Origin: Aphodoplasma sp045592745
GTDB taxonomy: Bacteria; Bacillota; Clostridia; UBA1381; UMGS1253
Reading direction: 5' to 3'
Length of the DNA: 64,000 nt
Assembly: GCA_045592745.1 (NCBI GenBank)
Contig: JAZNVH010000010.1
Span: 97,122-161,121 of the forward strand
Below, piece after piece: positions 1 to 7,210 of the stretch (the stretch's first letter is position 1; every line of letters starts with the position of its first letter). A program made the position numbers and the translations under genes. The notes below the pieces were generated by a model. It made no database searches. It had not been told where the DNA came from and saw only the letters and a program-made list of their open reading frames with translations.

Positions 1-214
1 TTACGATACCTGTAACAGAAATAACTGTTTCGCGGTTTACATCCTTTACAAGCTTGTCATCATGGATGACCACCTGTGTTACGCCTGTGTAATCACGAAG
101 GTCGATAAAAATAACACCACCGTGGTCACGCACAACGTCAACCCAACCGGCAAGTGAAACAGTTTTGCCGATGTGCTCATCACGTATGTCATTACAATAT
201 AGGGTTCTATACAT
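1..214 (-). CDS. aspS: Aspartyl-tRNA synthetase, N-terminal fragment
   Basis: Only the first 71 codons are inside the window; the gene runs off the left edge. The visible protein begins MYRTLYCNDI and continues through an anticodon-binding OB-fold segment (GKTVSLAGWV, then HGGVIFIDLRDYTG), which is typical of the N-terminus of bacterial AspRS. The enzyme charges tRNA-Asp in the cytoplasm. The ATG at 214 lies just after a GGAGGA ribosome site and directly downstream of a T-box leader, which implies control by uncharged tRNA. Identity is clear from the N-terminal domain; whether the enzyme is discriminating or also charges tRNA-Asn cannot be judged from this fragment. Confidence 0.93.
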   Translation of the reverse strand, partial: MYRTLYCNDIRDEHIGKTVSLAGWVDVVRDHGGVIFIDLRDYTGVTQVVIHDDKLVKDVNRETVISVTGIV

Positions 215-460
215 GATATATTCCTCCTGTAATAGTGTGCTAAAAAATAAAAGTCCCGAAAATATACAAAAGTATATTTTCGGGACGAGTAAACTAACAT
301 TTAACCCGCGGTGCCACCCGCATTGATGCTAAAAGCATCCGCTTTTTATATGAAGCTGTAAATAAACGGAGTGTTCCCAAACTTACTACTCATCTCAAAT
401 GCGCTTTCAGTCCATGACGCATTCTCCCTTTCAGACTTTCCACAAAAGCCGAGTCTCCGT
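215..460 (-). promoter_or_regulatory. T-box leader of aspS with very short Stem I
   Basis: The T-box sequence GGGTGGCACCGCGGG (minus strand, about 305-319) is followed by a 15-bp terminator. The part upstream of the T-box is short, about 140 nt. In place of the long canonical Stem I there is a hairpin with stem AATGCG/CGCATT (398-403 with 418-423) whose 14-nt loop contains GGACTGA. GAC (minus strand 412-410) would be an aspartate specifier, matching the gene. The T-box itself is certain; the specifier assignment is an inference from hand folding. Confidence 0.88.
253..286 (-). terminator. T-box-controlled terminator of aspS
   Basis: A perfect 15-bp stem (GTCCCGAAAATATAC and its complement) with an AAAA loop, followed on the minus strand by TTTTATTTTTT. 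It is the regulated terminator of the aspS leader, in competition with the antiterminator formed by the T-box. Confidence 0.9.
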
Positions 461-465
461 AAGTT

Positions 466-494
466 ATTATAGCAAAAAATGTTTTTATTGTCAA
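466..494 (-). promoter_or_regulatory. Promoter of aspS leader
   Basis: TTGACA, a 17-nt spacer and TATAAT on the minus strand: a perfect sigma-A consensus. It places the transcript start near 459, directly before the T-box leader. Confidence 0.88.
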
Positions 495-561
495 CATTAT
501 TTTGCCTGATTTTTTTGATATTATTAAAGTTGTTTTATTGGGACATTTTTGTATTTTAACC

Positions 562-590
562 TTGATTAGTTGCGTGTTTTGTGATAAAAT
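562..590 (+). promoter_or_regulatory. Promoter of the PHP gene region
   Basis: TTGATT, a 17-nt spacer and TAAAAT, diverging from the aspS promoter. It would transcribe the 29-codon ORF at 643 and the PHP and transporter genes after it. Confidence 0.65.
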
Positions 591-642
591 TTCTTCTGTA
601 TATAATGAAAAAATGCTTGTTGTCTGAAAAGAGGTTTTTTAT

Positions 643-732
643 ATGAGCGAAATATCTAATAAGGATTATGCTTCGGCGGGCAAGCTGTGGAATGAAGAGA
701 GTAAAATGGCAGTATGGATGCTGATAAAATAA
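643..732 (+). CDS. Possible 29-residue small protein or gene remnant
   Basis: ATG at 643 is preceded at a suitable distance by AAGAGG and ends at TAA 730-732. The peptide starts MSEISNKDYASAGKLW and ends in AVWMLIK. It follows a good promoter and precedes the PHP gene by 46 nt. I do not recognise it. It could be a real small protein, a leader ORF, or the surviving 5' end of a truncated gene. Nothing beyond the ribosome site, the promoter and the open frame supports it. Confidence 0.35.
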   Translation: MSEISNKDYASAGKLWNEESKMAVWMLIK

Positions 733-778
733 AAATTTTTTAAATATTTAATTGTAATCGACGGGAGAGGTGCAGAGT

Positions 779-1444
779 ATGTATAAACTTGAAACACATT
801 GTCATACAGGTGAGGTAAGCGTTTGCGGTAAGGTTAGCGCAAACGATATTGTAGAGGCATATATAAAGGCGGGGTACAGCGGTATAGTTATAACCGACCA
901 TTTTAACAGAAGGACATTTCTTGAAAAGCCTGAGCTTAAGACGAGCGAAATTGCAGACTATTTTCTTACGGGCTACAGAGCAGCGCGCGAAGCGGCAAAT
1001 GGCAGAATAGATGTGTTTTTGGGTATGGAGCTTACATTTTATGAAAATGATAATGACTATTTGGTATACGGTATGACAGAAAAGTTTATAAAGAAAAACC
1101 CTAACCTTATGGATATGGGTATTGAGCGTTTTTCAAAGCTTGCGCATGATAATAAAATGATAATTTTTCAGGCTCATCCGTTCAGGAATCACATGTGCGT
1201 CATAAATCCGTCATTACTCGATGGGTATGAGGTGTTTAATGCGAATGCACGCCATGATTCAAGAAATGATATTGCACAGATGTGGGCAGAAAAATTTGGC
1301 AAGTCAATGAGCAGCGGTTCGGATTATCATCGTCTGGAAGATGTAGCAAGAGGCGGCATTATAACGAGCAAAAAAATAACGAACAACACTATGCTCAAGG
1401 ATGCACTTTTAGGAAACGATAAGGACCTTATAAAAATTATTTGA
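779..1444 (+). CDS. PHP-domain metal-dependent phosphoesterase
   Basis: 221 residues from the ATG at 779, chosen over an in-frame GTG at 770 because GGGAGAGG ends at 770, 8 nt before that ATG. The protein carries the PHP motif series: ETHCHT near the start (HxH metal pair), VITDHF, GMELTF, QAHPFRN and GSDYHR near the end. These are the metal-binding positions of PHP phosphoesterases such as TrpH-type 5'-3' nucleases and histidinol phosphatases. The short single-domain form cannot be assigned to one substrate. Its end lies 14 nt before the transporter start, so the two are probably co-transcribed. Confidence 0.85.
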   Translation: MYKLETHCHTGEVSVCGKVSANDIVEAYIKAGYSGIVITDHFNRRTFLEKPELKTSEIADYFLTGYRAAREAANGRIDVFLGMELTFYENDNDYLVYGMTEKFIKKNPNLMDMGIERFSKLAHDNKMIIFQAHPFRNHMCVINPSLLDGYEVFNANARHDSRNDIAQMWAEKFGKSMSSGSDYHRLEDVARGGIITSKKITNNTMLKDALLGNDKDLIKII

Positions 1445-1458
1445 CAGGGGAAATATAT

Positions 1459-2391
1459 ATGGATTTGGCAATAGTTGTTGCCGTGCAGGTGTGCATAATG
1501 TTTATTCTCATTATGCTCGGCTTTATAATAAAAAGAATGGGCTTAGTGACAAAAGAAGGCTCAAAACAGCTTACTAATATTCTTCTTTTTCTTGTTACGC
1601 CGTGCGTTCTTATAAAGGCGTATCAGGTCGAGTTTAAAACTGAGCTTGTATTCAATCTTTTGATAGCTTTTGCAGCGGCGATAGCGATAAATATATTGTC
1701 TCTTTTGGTGGCGAAACTGTTTTTTGGCAAAAAAGAGAATGAACATTCTGTTATTAATGAGTACTGTTGTGCATACTCAAATTGCGGCTTTATGGGAATA
1801 CCGCTTTTGGAGGCTGTGCTTGGCTCAGTGGGGGTATTTTATGGCTCGACATATCTTGCAATATTTAATATATTATACTGGACTCACGGAGTATACATAT
1901 ACAGCGGTGATAAAAAAAGCCTTTCGCTAAAAAAAATAATAATTAATCCCGGTGTTTTGGGGGTCGTGGCAGGACTTTTTCTGTTCTTTACAAGAATAGA
2001 ATTGCCAAATATAGTTATGACGGCTGTGGGTTATATGGCAGGGCTTAACACACCTGTGGCTATGCTTTTGCTTGGAATATTTTTGGCGGATGTAGATTTA
2101 AAAAAGGCGATAAAAAATTCAAAACTTTATTCTGTATCGTTTGTACGCCTTGTTTTAATTCCTGCATTGGCTGTGATTATATTAAAGCTTGCACACATAC
2201 CAAACGAGGTTGCTGTTGCTGTTGTAATACCTGTGGCTTGTCCGTGCGCTACAGCATCGGCTCTTTTTGCAGCAAAGTATGATCTTGATGCCGGATACGC
2301 ATCCGAGATAGTATCGCTAAATACTCTTATGTCTATAGCGACTTTGCCGTTGATGGTGGCATTTAACTCGTTTGTAGAGATGATTTTTTGA
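1459..2391 (+). CDS. AEC-family (auxin efflux carrier-like) permease
   Basis: 310 residues from the ATG at 1459, 7 nt after an AGGGGA ribosome site; an in-frame TTG at 1441 overlaps the previous gene and is less likely. The protein is hydrophobic throughout with about ten membrane segments in two halves. It has the family-typical N-terminal stretch FIIKRMGLVTKEG and a conserved proline-rich C-terminal half (VVIPVACPCATASALFAAKY). Members of this family export or exchange organic acids and auxin-like compounds across the cytoplasmic membrane. The substrate is unknown; the PHP gene next door gives no clue. Confidence 0.87.
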   Translation: MDLAIVVAVQVCIMFILIMLGFIIKRMGLVTKEGSKQLTNILLFLVTPCVLIKAYQVEFKTELVFNLLIAFAAAIAINILSLLVAKLFFGKKENEHSVINEYCCAYSNCGFMGIPLLEAVLGSVGVFYGSTYLAIFNILYWTHGVYIYSGDKKSLSLKKIIINPGVLGVVAGLFLFFTRIELPNIVMTAVGYMAGLNTPVAMLLLGIFLADVDLKKAIKNSKLYSVSFVRLVLIPALAVIILKLAHIPNEVAVAVVIPVACPCATASALFAAKYDLDAGYASEIVSLNTLMSIATLPLMVAFNSFVEMIF

Positions 2392-2415
2392 TGTTGATTT
2401 GATATAAGTTAAAAT
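2388..2415 (+). promoter_or_regulatory. Possible promoter of the lipoprotein gene
   Basis: TTGATG, a 16-nt spacer and TAAAAT just after the transporter stop. The region is AT-rich, so a chance match is possible. Confidence 0.4.
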
Positions 2416-2448
2416 CATGTTGAAAAATGTTGAAAGGGGAGTATAATA

Positions 2449-3351
2449 ATGAGAAATAAATCAGCTATAATTTTTATATTGTTTTTAACGATTTTTATAT
2501 TTAACGGATGTAGTTCTGCATTAGAAAAGAATGATGTTAGGAAAACAGATGTTGTTAATAAACTGTTTGAGTTAAAGGATACATATATAGGGGATGCATC
2601 AAAAGTACGCACAATTATAGATTTAGCTAATAACACTGAATATAAGGTTGAAAATATTGAGTTAAAGACGGATGCAAAGCCTTTTCAGATTACTGTTAAT
2701 TTTGCAGTAGATAATCGTGCTAATCATAGATACATAGATAATAATGGGTTAAATAGAATGTCGGGCTTGATTTTTGCTTTAGTAAAAAATGTGGATGAAA
2801 TATCATATTATTTTTATGATGACTTTGCAGATAGAGACAATCCAGAGAATGCTTTTTCAGGAACTTATTATACAAAGGAAAATCTGTGTGAAAGAATATC
2901 GTCAGATAAAATAACTACTGATTACATTCAAAAATCAACTGATACAATTCAAATATTTGAAGAATATTATAAAACGATTGTGGCTACCGAGGTTGTAGAG
3001 CATGATAGAAGTTTTTTAAATAAAGTCTATGAATTTATTGGTGATGATTGTGAAATTGTGGTAAATAGCAGTATTGGCGCAGAAATAGAACTAGATAATT
3101 ATAATGAATCTGATTTTGCTGTAATTAGTGAACAACTTCCAAATGATATTGGGAAATATCAGGGAGCAGGAATAAAGGCTCACCTTATGTTAAGTGATAT
3201 TAGAAACTTTAAATCAGGGGAAATTAATCAATGTGTGTTTTTGTATTATGTACATTCAGATGTAGGTGTTGTTATGATTGAATCAGATTTTGTTGAACGT
3301 GAGAGATATAACAAAATACTGAGATTAATCATGAAAGCTCAAGGCGAATAA
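2449..3351 (+). CDS. DUF4825-type lipoprotein
   Basis: 300 residues; ATG at 2449 after GAAAGGGGAG. The N-terminus is a lipoprotein signal: basic start, hydrophobic run to residue 18, then FNGC with the lipidated cysteine at residue 21. Residues about 35-120 match the DUF4825 pattern as I remember it (KDTYIGDASKVRTIIDLA, then a TVNFAV strand and LIFALVKNVDEISYYF), a domain also found at the end of BlaR1-like sensors. The C-terminal half is not recognised. The gene is visibly richer in A+T and uses ATA/TTA/AAT codons more than its neighbours, which prefer CTT and GCG, so it may be a recent arrival. Probably surface-anchored; function unknown. Confidence 0.72.
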   Translation: MRNKSAIIFILFLTIFIFNGCSSALEKNDVRKTDVVNKLFELKDTYIGDASKVRTIIDLANNTEYKVENIELKTDAKPFQITVNFAVDNRANHRYIDNNGLNRMSGLIFALVKNVDEISYYFYDDFADRDNPENAFSGTYYTKENLCERISSDKITTDYIQKSTDTIQIFEEYYKTIVATEVVEHDRSFLNKVYEFIGDDCEIVVNSSIGAEIELDNYNESDFAVISEQLPNDIGKYQGAGIKAHLMLSDIRNFKSGEINQCVFLYYVHSDVGVVMIESDFVERERYNKILRLIMKAQGE

Positions 3352-3412
3352 TTAATTTAAACATAAAGTATGCTTTAAGGTCATGTCAAGTCTATAAAAA
3401 TTAAACATTAGT

Positions 3413-3441
3413 TTGCCGATTTTGATATTTACATATATAAA
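3413..3441 (+). promoter_or_regulatory. Promoter of the COG2509 flavoprotein gene
   Basis: TTGCCG, a 17-nt spacer and TATAAA, about 25 nt before the GTG start. The -10 box is good and the -35 box weak. Confidence 0.5.
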
Positions 3442-3464
3442 ACAAAAAATAAAGGTGGTGCAGC

Positions 3465-5075
3465 GTGCTTCGGATAAACAACATAAAAGTAAATATTGAC
3501 AGCTTTACAAACGAATACTTGCATATAGCCACAGCACGTGCGCTTAATATAAGTCAAGATAAAATCAAAACGTTAAAGCTTGTTAAAAAATCAATTGACG
3601 CGCGCAAAAAGAGTGATGTTCACTATGTATGCAGCGTTGATGTAGTGCTTAATTGTGATGAGGACGCTTTATTTGAATTGTTGGAAAAGAAGAATAAAGT
3701 AGCAAATATCAAAAAGGTTGTACCAACCTCTTTTGACATTACAAAACCAAAGCGTCTGCCAGATTTGCGACCTGTTGTATGCGGTTTTGGGCCCGCGGGT
3801 ATGTTTTGCGCTCTTATGCTCGCAAGGGCAGGATTTCGCCCGATTGTTTTAGAGCGTGGCGGCGACGTTGATTCGCGCACAAAGGCGGTGGAAAAGTTTT
3901 TTAGCGCAGGTGTTCTTGATGAGAGCACAAACGTGCAGTTTGGCGAAGGTGGCGCAGGTACGTTTTCTGATGGTAAGCTGACGTGCGGAATAAATGATGA
4001 GCGTATGAGCTATATACTTTCCCAGTTTGTGCATTTTGGAGCGGACGAGGACATAATGTATATGGCAAAGCCGCACATCGGCACAGATGTACTAAGGCGC
4101 GTGGTTAAAAATTTGCGAAAAGAGATAGAAAATCTTGGTGGTGAGGTGCATTTTAACACTAAGCTGTGTGACATAAAATTTAAAAATGATATGATAAACG
4201 CCGCAGTGTGTGATACTCCCGAAGGCAAGCTTGAGCTTTCGTGTGATACGCTTATAATGGCGATTGGACACAGTGCTCGCGATACGTTTTCTTTGCTTTA
4301 TGACAAAGGCTTAGAGTTTTTGCAAAAACCGTTTTCAATAGGGGTGCGTATAGAGCACCTGCAGAGTATGATAAACCTTTCGCAGTATGGTGAAAAATAT
4401 CAAAACGGAGAGATTGGCGCTGCGGATTATAAGCTGTCATGCAAGACCTTAGGTGGACGCGGCGTATATACATTTTGTATGTGTCCCGGAGGCAGCGTCG
4501 TAGCTGCTGCGTCAGAGTGTGGCGGCGTTGTTACAAATGGAATGAGTCTTCATGCACGAAACGGCAAAAATGCAAATGCTGCGCTTTTGTGTGATGTAAG
4601 TACAAGTGATTTTAAAAGTGAGCATCCTTTGGCGGGAATAGAGTTTCAAAGAATATGGGAGAAGAAGGCGTATATTCTTGGGCAAAGAAGTTATAAAGCG
4701 CCTGTAAATCTTGTGGGAGATTTTTTAAAAAATCGTGTTGCCGCTTCTTTTGGGGCTGTTTTGCCGACATATATGCCCGGCACTGTATTTGCAAATCTTG
4801 ATGAGTGTTTGCCTGATTTTGCTACTAAGGCATTTAGAGAGGCGCTTATGCAATTTGATACTCGCATACACGGGTTTGCAAGTGATGATGCGGTTATGAC
4901 GGGAGTTGAAACGCGCTCGTCATCACCTGTAAGAATTGTTCGAAATGAAAAGTACGAAAGCTGCAAAAAGGGAATTTTTCCGTGTGGCGAGGGCGCGGGC
5001 TATGCGGGCGGTATAATGAGTGCGGCGCTCGACGGCATTAAGGTAGCGTGCGAGATAATTGGAAGATTTGAGTAG
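3465..5075 (+). CDS. FAD-dependent dehydrogenase, COG2509 family
   Basis: 536 residues from the GTG at 3465, a few nt after AAAGGTGG. Residues about 1-95 form the small N-terminal domain usual in this family. From about residue 105 follows the dinucleotide-binding fold: PVVCGFGPAGMFCALMLARAG (GxGxxG) and VLERGG. Next come VQFGEGGAGTFSDGKL and a long substrate domain. The C-terminal FAD motif is IFPCGEGAGYAGGIMSAALDG. The family is conserved in Firmicutes and annotated as NAD(P)/FAD-dependent oxidoreductase; its reaction is not established. It has its own promoter and is monocistronic or weakly linked to trmB. Confidence 0.9.
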   Translation: MLRINNIKVNIDSFTNEYLHIATARALNISQDKIKTLKLVKKSIDARKKSDVHYVCSVDVVLNCDEDALFELLEKKNKVANIKKVVPTSFDITKPKRLPDLRPVVCGFGPAGMFCALMLARAGFRPIVLERGGDVDSRTKAVEKFFSAGVLDESTNVQFGEGGAGTFSDGKLTCGINDERMSYILSQFVHFGADEDIMYMAKPHIGTDVLRRVVKNLRKEIENLGGEVHFNTKLCDIKFKNDMINAAVCDTPEGKLELSCDTLIMAIGHSARDTFSLLYDKGLEFLQKPFSIGVRIEHLQSMINLSQYGEKYQNGEIGAADYKLSCKTLGGRGVYTFCMCPGGSVVAAASECGGVVTNGMSLHARNGKNANAALLCDVSTSDFKSEHPLAGIEFQRIWEKKAYILGQRSYKAPVNLVGDFLKNRVAASFGAVLPTYMPGTVFANLDECLPDFATKAFREALMQFDTRIHGFASDDAVMTGVETRSSSPVRIVRNEKYESCKKGIFPCGEGAGYAGGIMSAALDGIKVACEIIGRFE

Positions 5076-5109
5076 ATGTATTTTGATAGGCTAAATTAAG
5101 CACATAGAC

Positions 5110-5138
5110 TTGCAAAGATATTAAAAATAATATATAAT
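5110..5138 (+). promoter_or_regulatory. Promoter of trmB
   Basis: TTGCAA, a 17-nt spacer and a perfect TATAAT, 33 nt before the trmB start. Confidence 0.7.
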
Positions 5139-5171
5139 ATAAACTAAAATACAATAGAGGATGAAACCCTA

Positions 5172-5810
5172 ATGAGAATGAGAAGAAAAAAACATCGTGA
5201 GGAGCGCTATGACGCTTGTATAGACCTTGCGATTGAGAGCTTTGATGATGTTAAAAACTTAAAAGATATATTTGGTAATGACAAACCGATTCATATGGAA
5301 ATTGGCTGTGGCAAGGGTAGGTTTATGTTAAATCTTGCAAAGCTCAATCCCGATATAAACTATATTGCCATTGAAAAAAATATGGACGTTATAATAATGG
5401 CGATGGAAAAAATAAAGCAGGCAGGACTTTGCAATGTTAGATTTTTTGCTGGCGATGTTGATGTGCTGAGGGATAAAAGCTTTGACAATCAGATAGAAAG
5501 AATTTACATAAATTTTTGCGATCCATGGAAAAAGAGCTGTCAGGCGAAAAGAAGGCTTACTCATAAGAATTATTTATCCTTGTACGAAAAGCTGTTAAAG
5601 CAAAACGGAGAAGTATTTTTTAAAACCGATAATCAAAAGCTTTTTGAATTTTCACTAAATTCATTTGCCGACTATCCGGTAAAAATGCAAAATATAACGC
5701 TTGATTTGCACAATTCAAAATACGAGGGCAATATTATGACGGAATATGAAGAAAACTTTTCATCTAAAGGGATGCCGATTTATCGATGTGAGTTGATTTT
5801 TAATATATAA
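5172..5810 (+). CDS. trmB: tRNA (guanine-46-N7)-methyltransferase
   Basis: 212 residues, the usual length. The SAM-binding motif I is HMEIGCGKGRFMLNLA (about residues 40-55), followed by YIAIEKN. The family-diagnostic INFCDPWKKSCQAKRRLTH lies in the middle, and a TDNQKLFEFS segment marks the acceptor side. TrmB methylates N7 of G46 in the variable loop of many tRNAs in the cytoplasm. Start at the ATG preceded by GAGGATG; an ATG two codons later is possible. It has its own promoter and the trpB leader region follows. Confidence 0.95.
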   Translation: MRMRRKKHREERYDACIDLAIESFDDVKNLKDIFGNDKPIHMEIGCGKGRFMLNLAKLNPDINYIAIEKNMDVIIMAMEKIKQAGLCNVRFFAGDVDVLRDKSFDNQIERIYINFCDPWKKSCQAKRRLTHKNYLSLYEKLLKQNGEVFFKTDNQKLFEFSLNSFADYPVKMQNITLDLHNSKYEGNIMTEYEENFSSKGMPIYRCELIFNI

Positions 5811-5829
5811 AAATCAGGGGGAACTGATT

Positions 5830-5889
5830 ATGAAGTTTAAAATGGAATTTGGATTATTAAAAACGGAGTATCTCCGATGGCGAAATTAA
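5830..5889 (+). CDS. Possible 19-codon leader peptide before trpB
   Basis: A short ORF with a strong ribosome site (AGGGGGAA, 7 nt before the ATG) lies between trmB and trpB. It encodes MKFKMEFGLLKTEYLRWRN with one Trp codon near its end. The mRNA inside it can form a small perfect hairpin, CGGAG-TAT-CTCCG (about 5863-5875). A translated leader with a Trp codon before a tryptophan gene invites an attenuation reading, but a single Trp codon and no clear terminator make this weak. Confidence 0.3.
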   Translation: MKFKMEFGLLKTEYLRWRN

Positions 5890-5939
5890 ATATATTTTTG
5901 TATCACAAAATATTTTAAAATCAAAAGGAGATAGATAAT

Positions 5940-7166
5940 ATGAATAAATATAAGGATTTTGAAAATTACTTAAAAGAATTTCCAAATAGCGAAGGCTATT
6001 TTGGTGAATACGGCGGCTCATATCAGGCACAGGAGCTTATTGAGGCTTTTAAAGAAGCCGATGATGCGTATGAGGCAATATGCCACAGTGCACAGTTTAT
6101 AAATGAGCTTAGAAGAATAAGAAAAGAGTTTCAGGGAAGACCCACTCCCGTATATCACTGTGAGCGTCTTTCAAAGCTTTTTGGTAACTGCCAGATTTAT
6201 TTAAAACGTGAGGATCTTAACCATACGGGTGCGCATAAGCTTAACCATTGTATGGGTGAAGGCCTTTTGGCAAAATATATGGGAAAGAAAAAAATTATCG
6301 CAGAAACCGGTGCAGGTCAGCACGGTGTTGCTATTGCGACTGCGGCCGCATACTTTGGCATGGAGTGCGATGTATACATGGGTGAGGTTGATATAGAAAA
6401 GCAGCATCCAAACGTTATACGCATGAAGATACTCGGCGCAAATGTTATACCTGTAACACGCGGACTTAAAACACTTAAGGAAGCCTGTGATGCAGCTTTT
6501 GAGGCATATCTTAGAGAGTATAAAGATGCAATTTATTGTATCGGTACAGCCGCAGGCCCGCACCCATTCCCGAAAATGGTACGTGATTTTCAATCTGTTA
6601 TCGGTATTGAGGCAAGGGAGCAATTTTTAGAAATGACGGGTATTATGCCTGACGCGATTACAGCGTGTGTAGGCGGCGGAAGCAATTCACTCGGTATGTT
6701 TACACCATTTTTGGCAGACCCGGTTGAAATCTATGGCGTAGAGCCTCTTGGAAGAGGGGCAAATGTCGGTGACCATGCGGCAACAATGGCATATGGAACT
6801 AAGGGAATTATTCACGGATATTCAAGCTATGTTCTTCAGGACGAAAACGGCGAGCCGCTTCCTGTTTATTCAATTGCCAGCGGACTTGACTATCCGGGTG
6901 TAGGACCTGAGCATGCATATCTTCGTGATGCAGGACGCGTTCATTACGAAACTGTGTCCGACGAAGAGGCTATGGAGGCGTTCTTCCTTTTGTCAAGATA
7001 TGAGGGTATTATTCCTGCAATTGAGAGTGCTCATGCTGTTGCGCATGCAATAAGATATGCAAAAGAGCATAAGTCGGGTTCAATACTTGCGTGTCTTTCA
7101 GGAAGAGGCGACAAAGATATTGATTATGTATACGAAAAATATGGCTGTGGAGAGCAGTATAAATAA
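5940..7166 (+). CDS. trpB: Tryptophan synthase beta chain (lone)
   Basis: 408 residues; ATG at 5940 follows AAGGAGATAGATA. It is a fold-type II PLP enzyme: the Schiff-base lysine lies in HTGAHKLNH (about residue 96), the phosphate loop is CVGGGSNSLGMF, and GAGQHGVA and LSGRGDKD are present. TrpB condenses indole with serine. No trpA or other trp gene lies nearby, although trpB is usually next to trpA. It may therefore work in indole salvage or pair with a TrpA encoded elsewhere. The GGGSNS motif and length fit the standard TrpB1 type rather than TrpB2. Confidence 0.95.
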   Translation: MNKYKDFENYLKEFPNSEGYFGEYGGSYQAQELIEAFKEADDAYEAICHSAQFINELRRIRKEFQGRPTPVYHCERLSKLFGNCQIYLKREDLNHTGAHKLNHCMGEGLLAKYMGKKKIIAETGAGQHGVAIATAAAYFGMECDVYMGEVDIEKQHPNVIRMKILGANVIPVTRGLKTLKEACDAAFEAYLREYKDAIYCIGTAAGPHPFPKMVRDFQSVIGIEAREQFLEMTGIMPDAITACVGGGSNSLGMFTPFLADPVEIYGVEPLGRGANVGDHAATMAYGTKGIIHGYSSYVLQDENGEPLPVYSIASGLDYPGVGPEHAYLRDAGRVHYETVSDEEAMEAFFLLSRYEGIIPAIESAHAVAHAIRYAKEHKSGSILACLSGRGDKDIDYVYEKYGCGEQYK

Positions 7167-7210
7167 TTTTTAATGCTTTGCACTTAAAAAACGAGAAAGT
7201 GACTGTTAAT

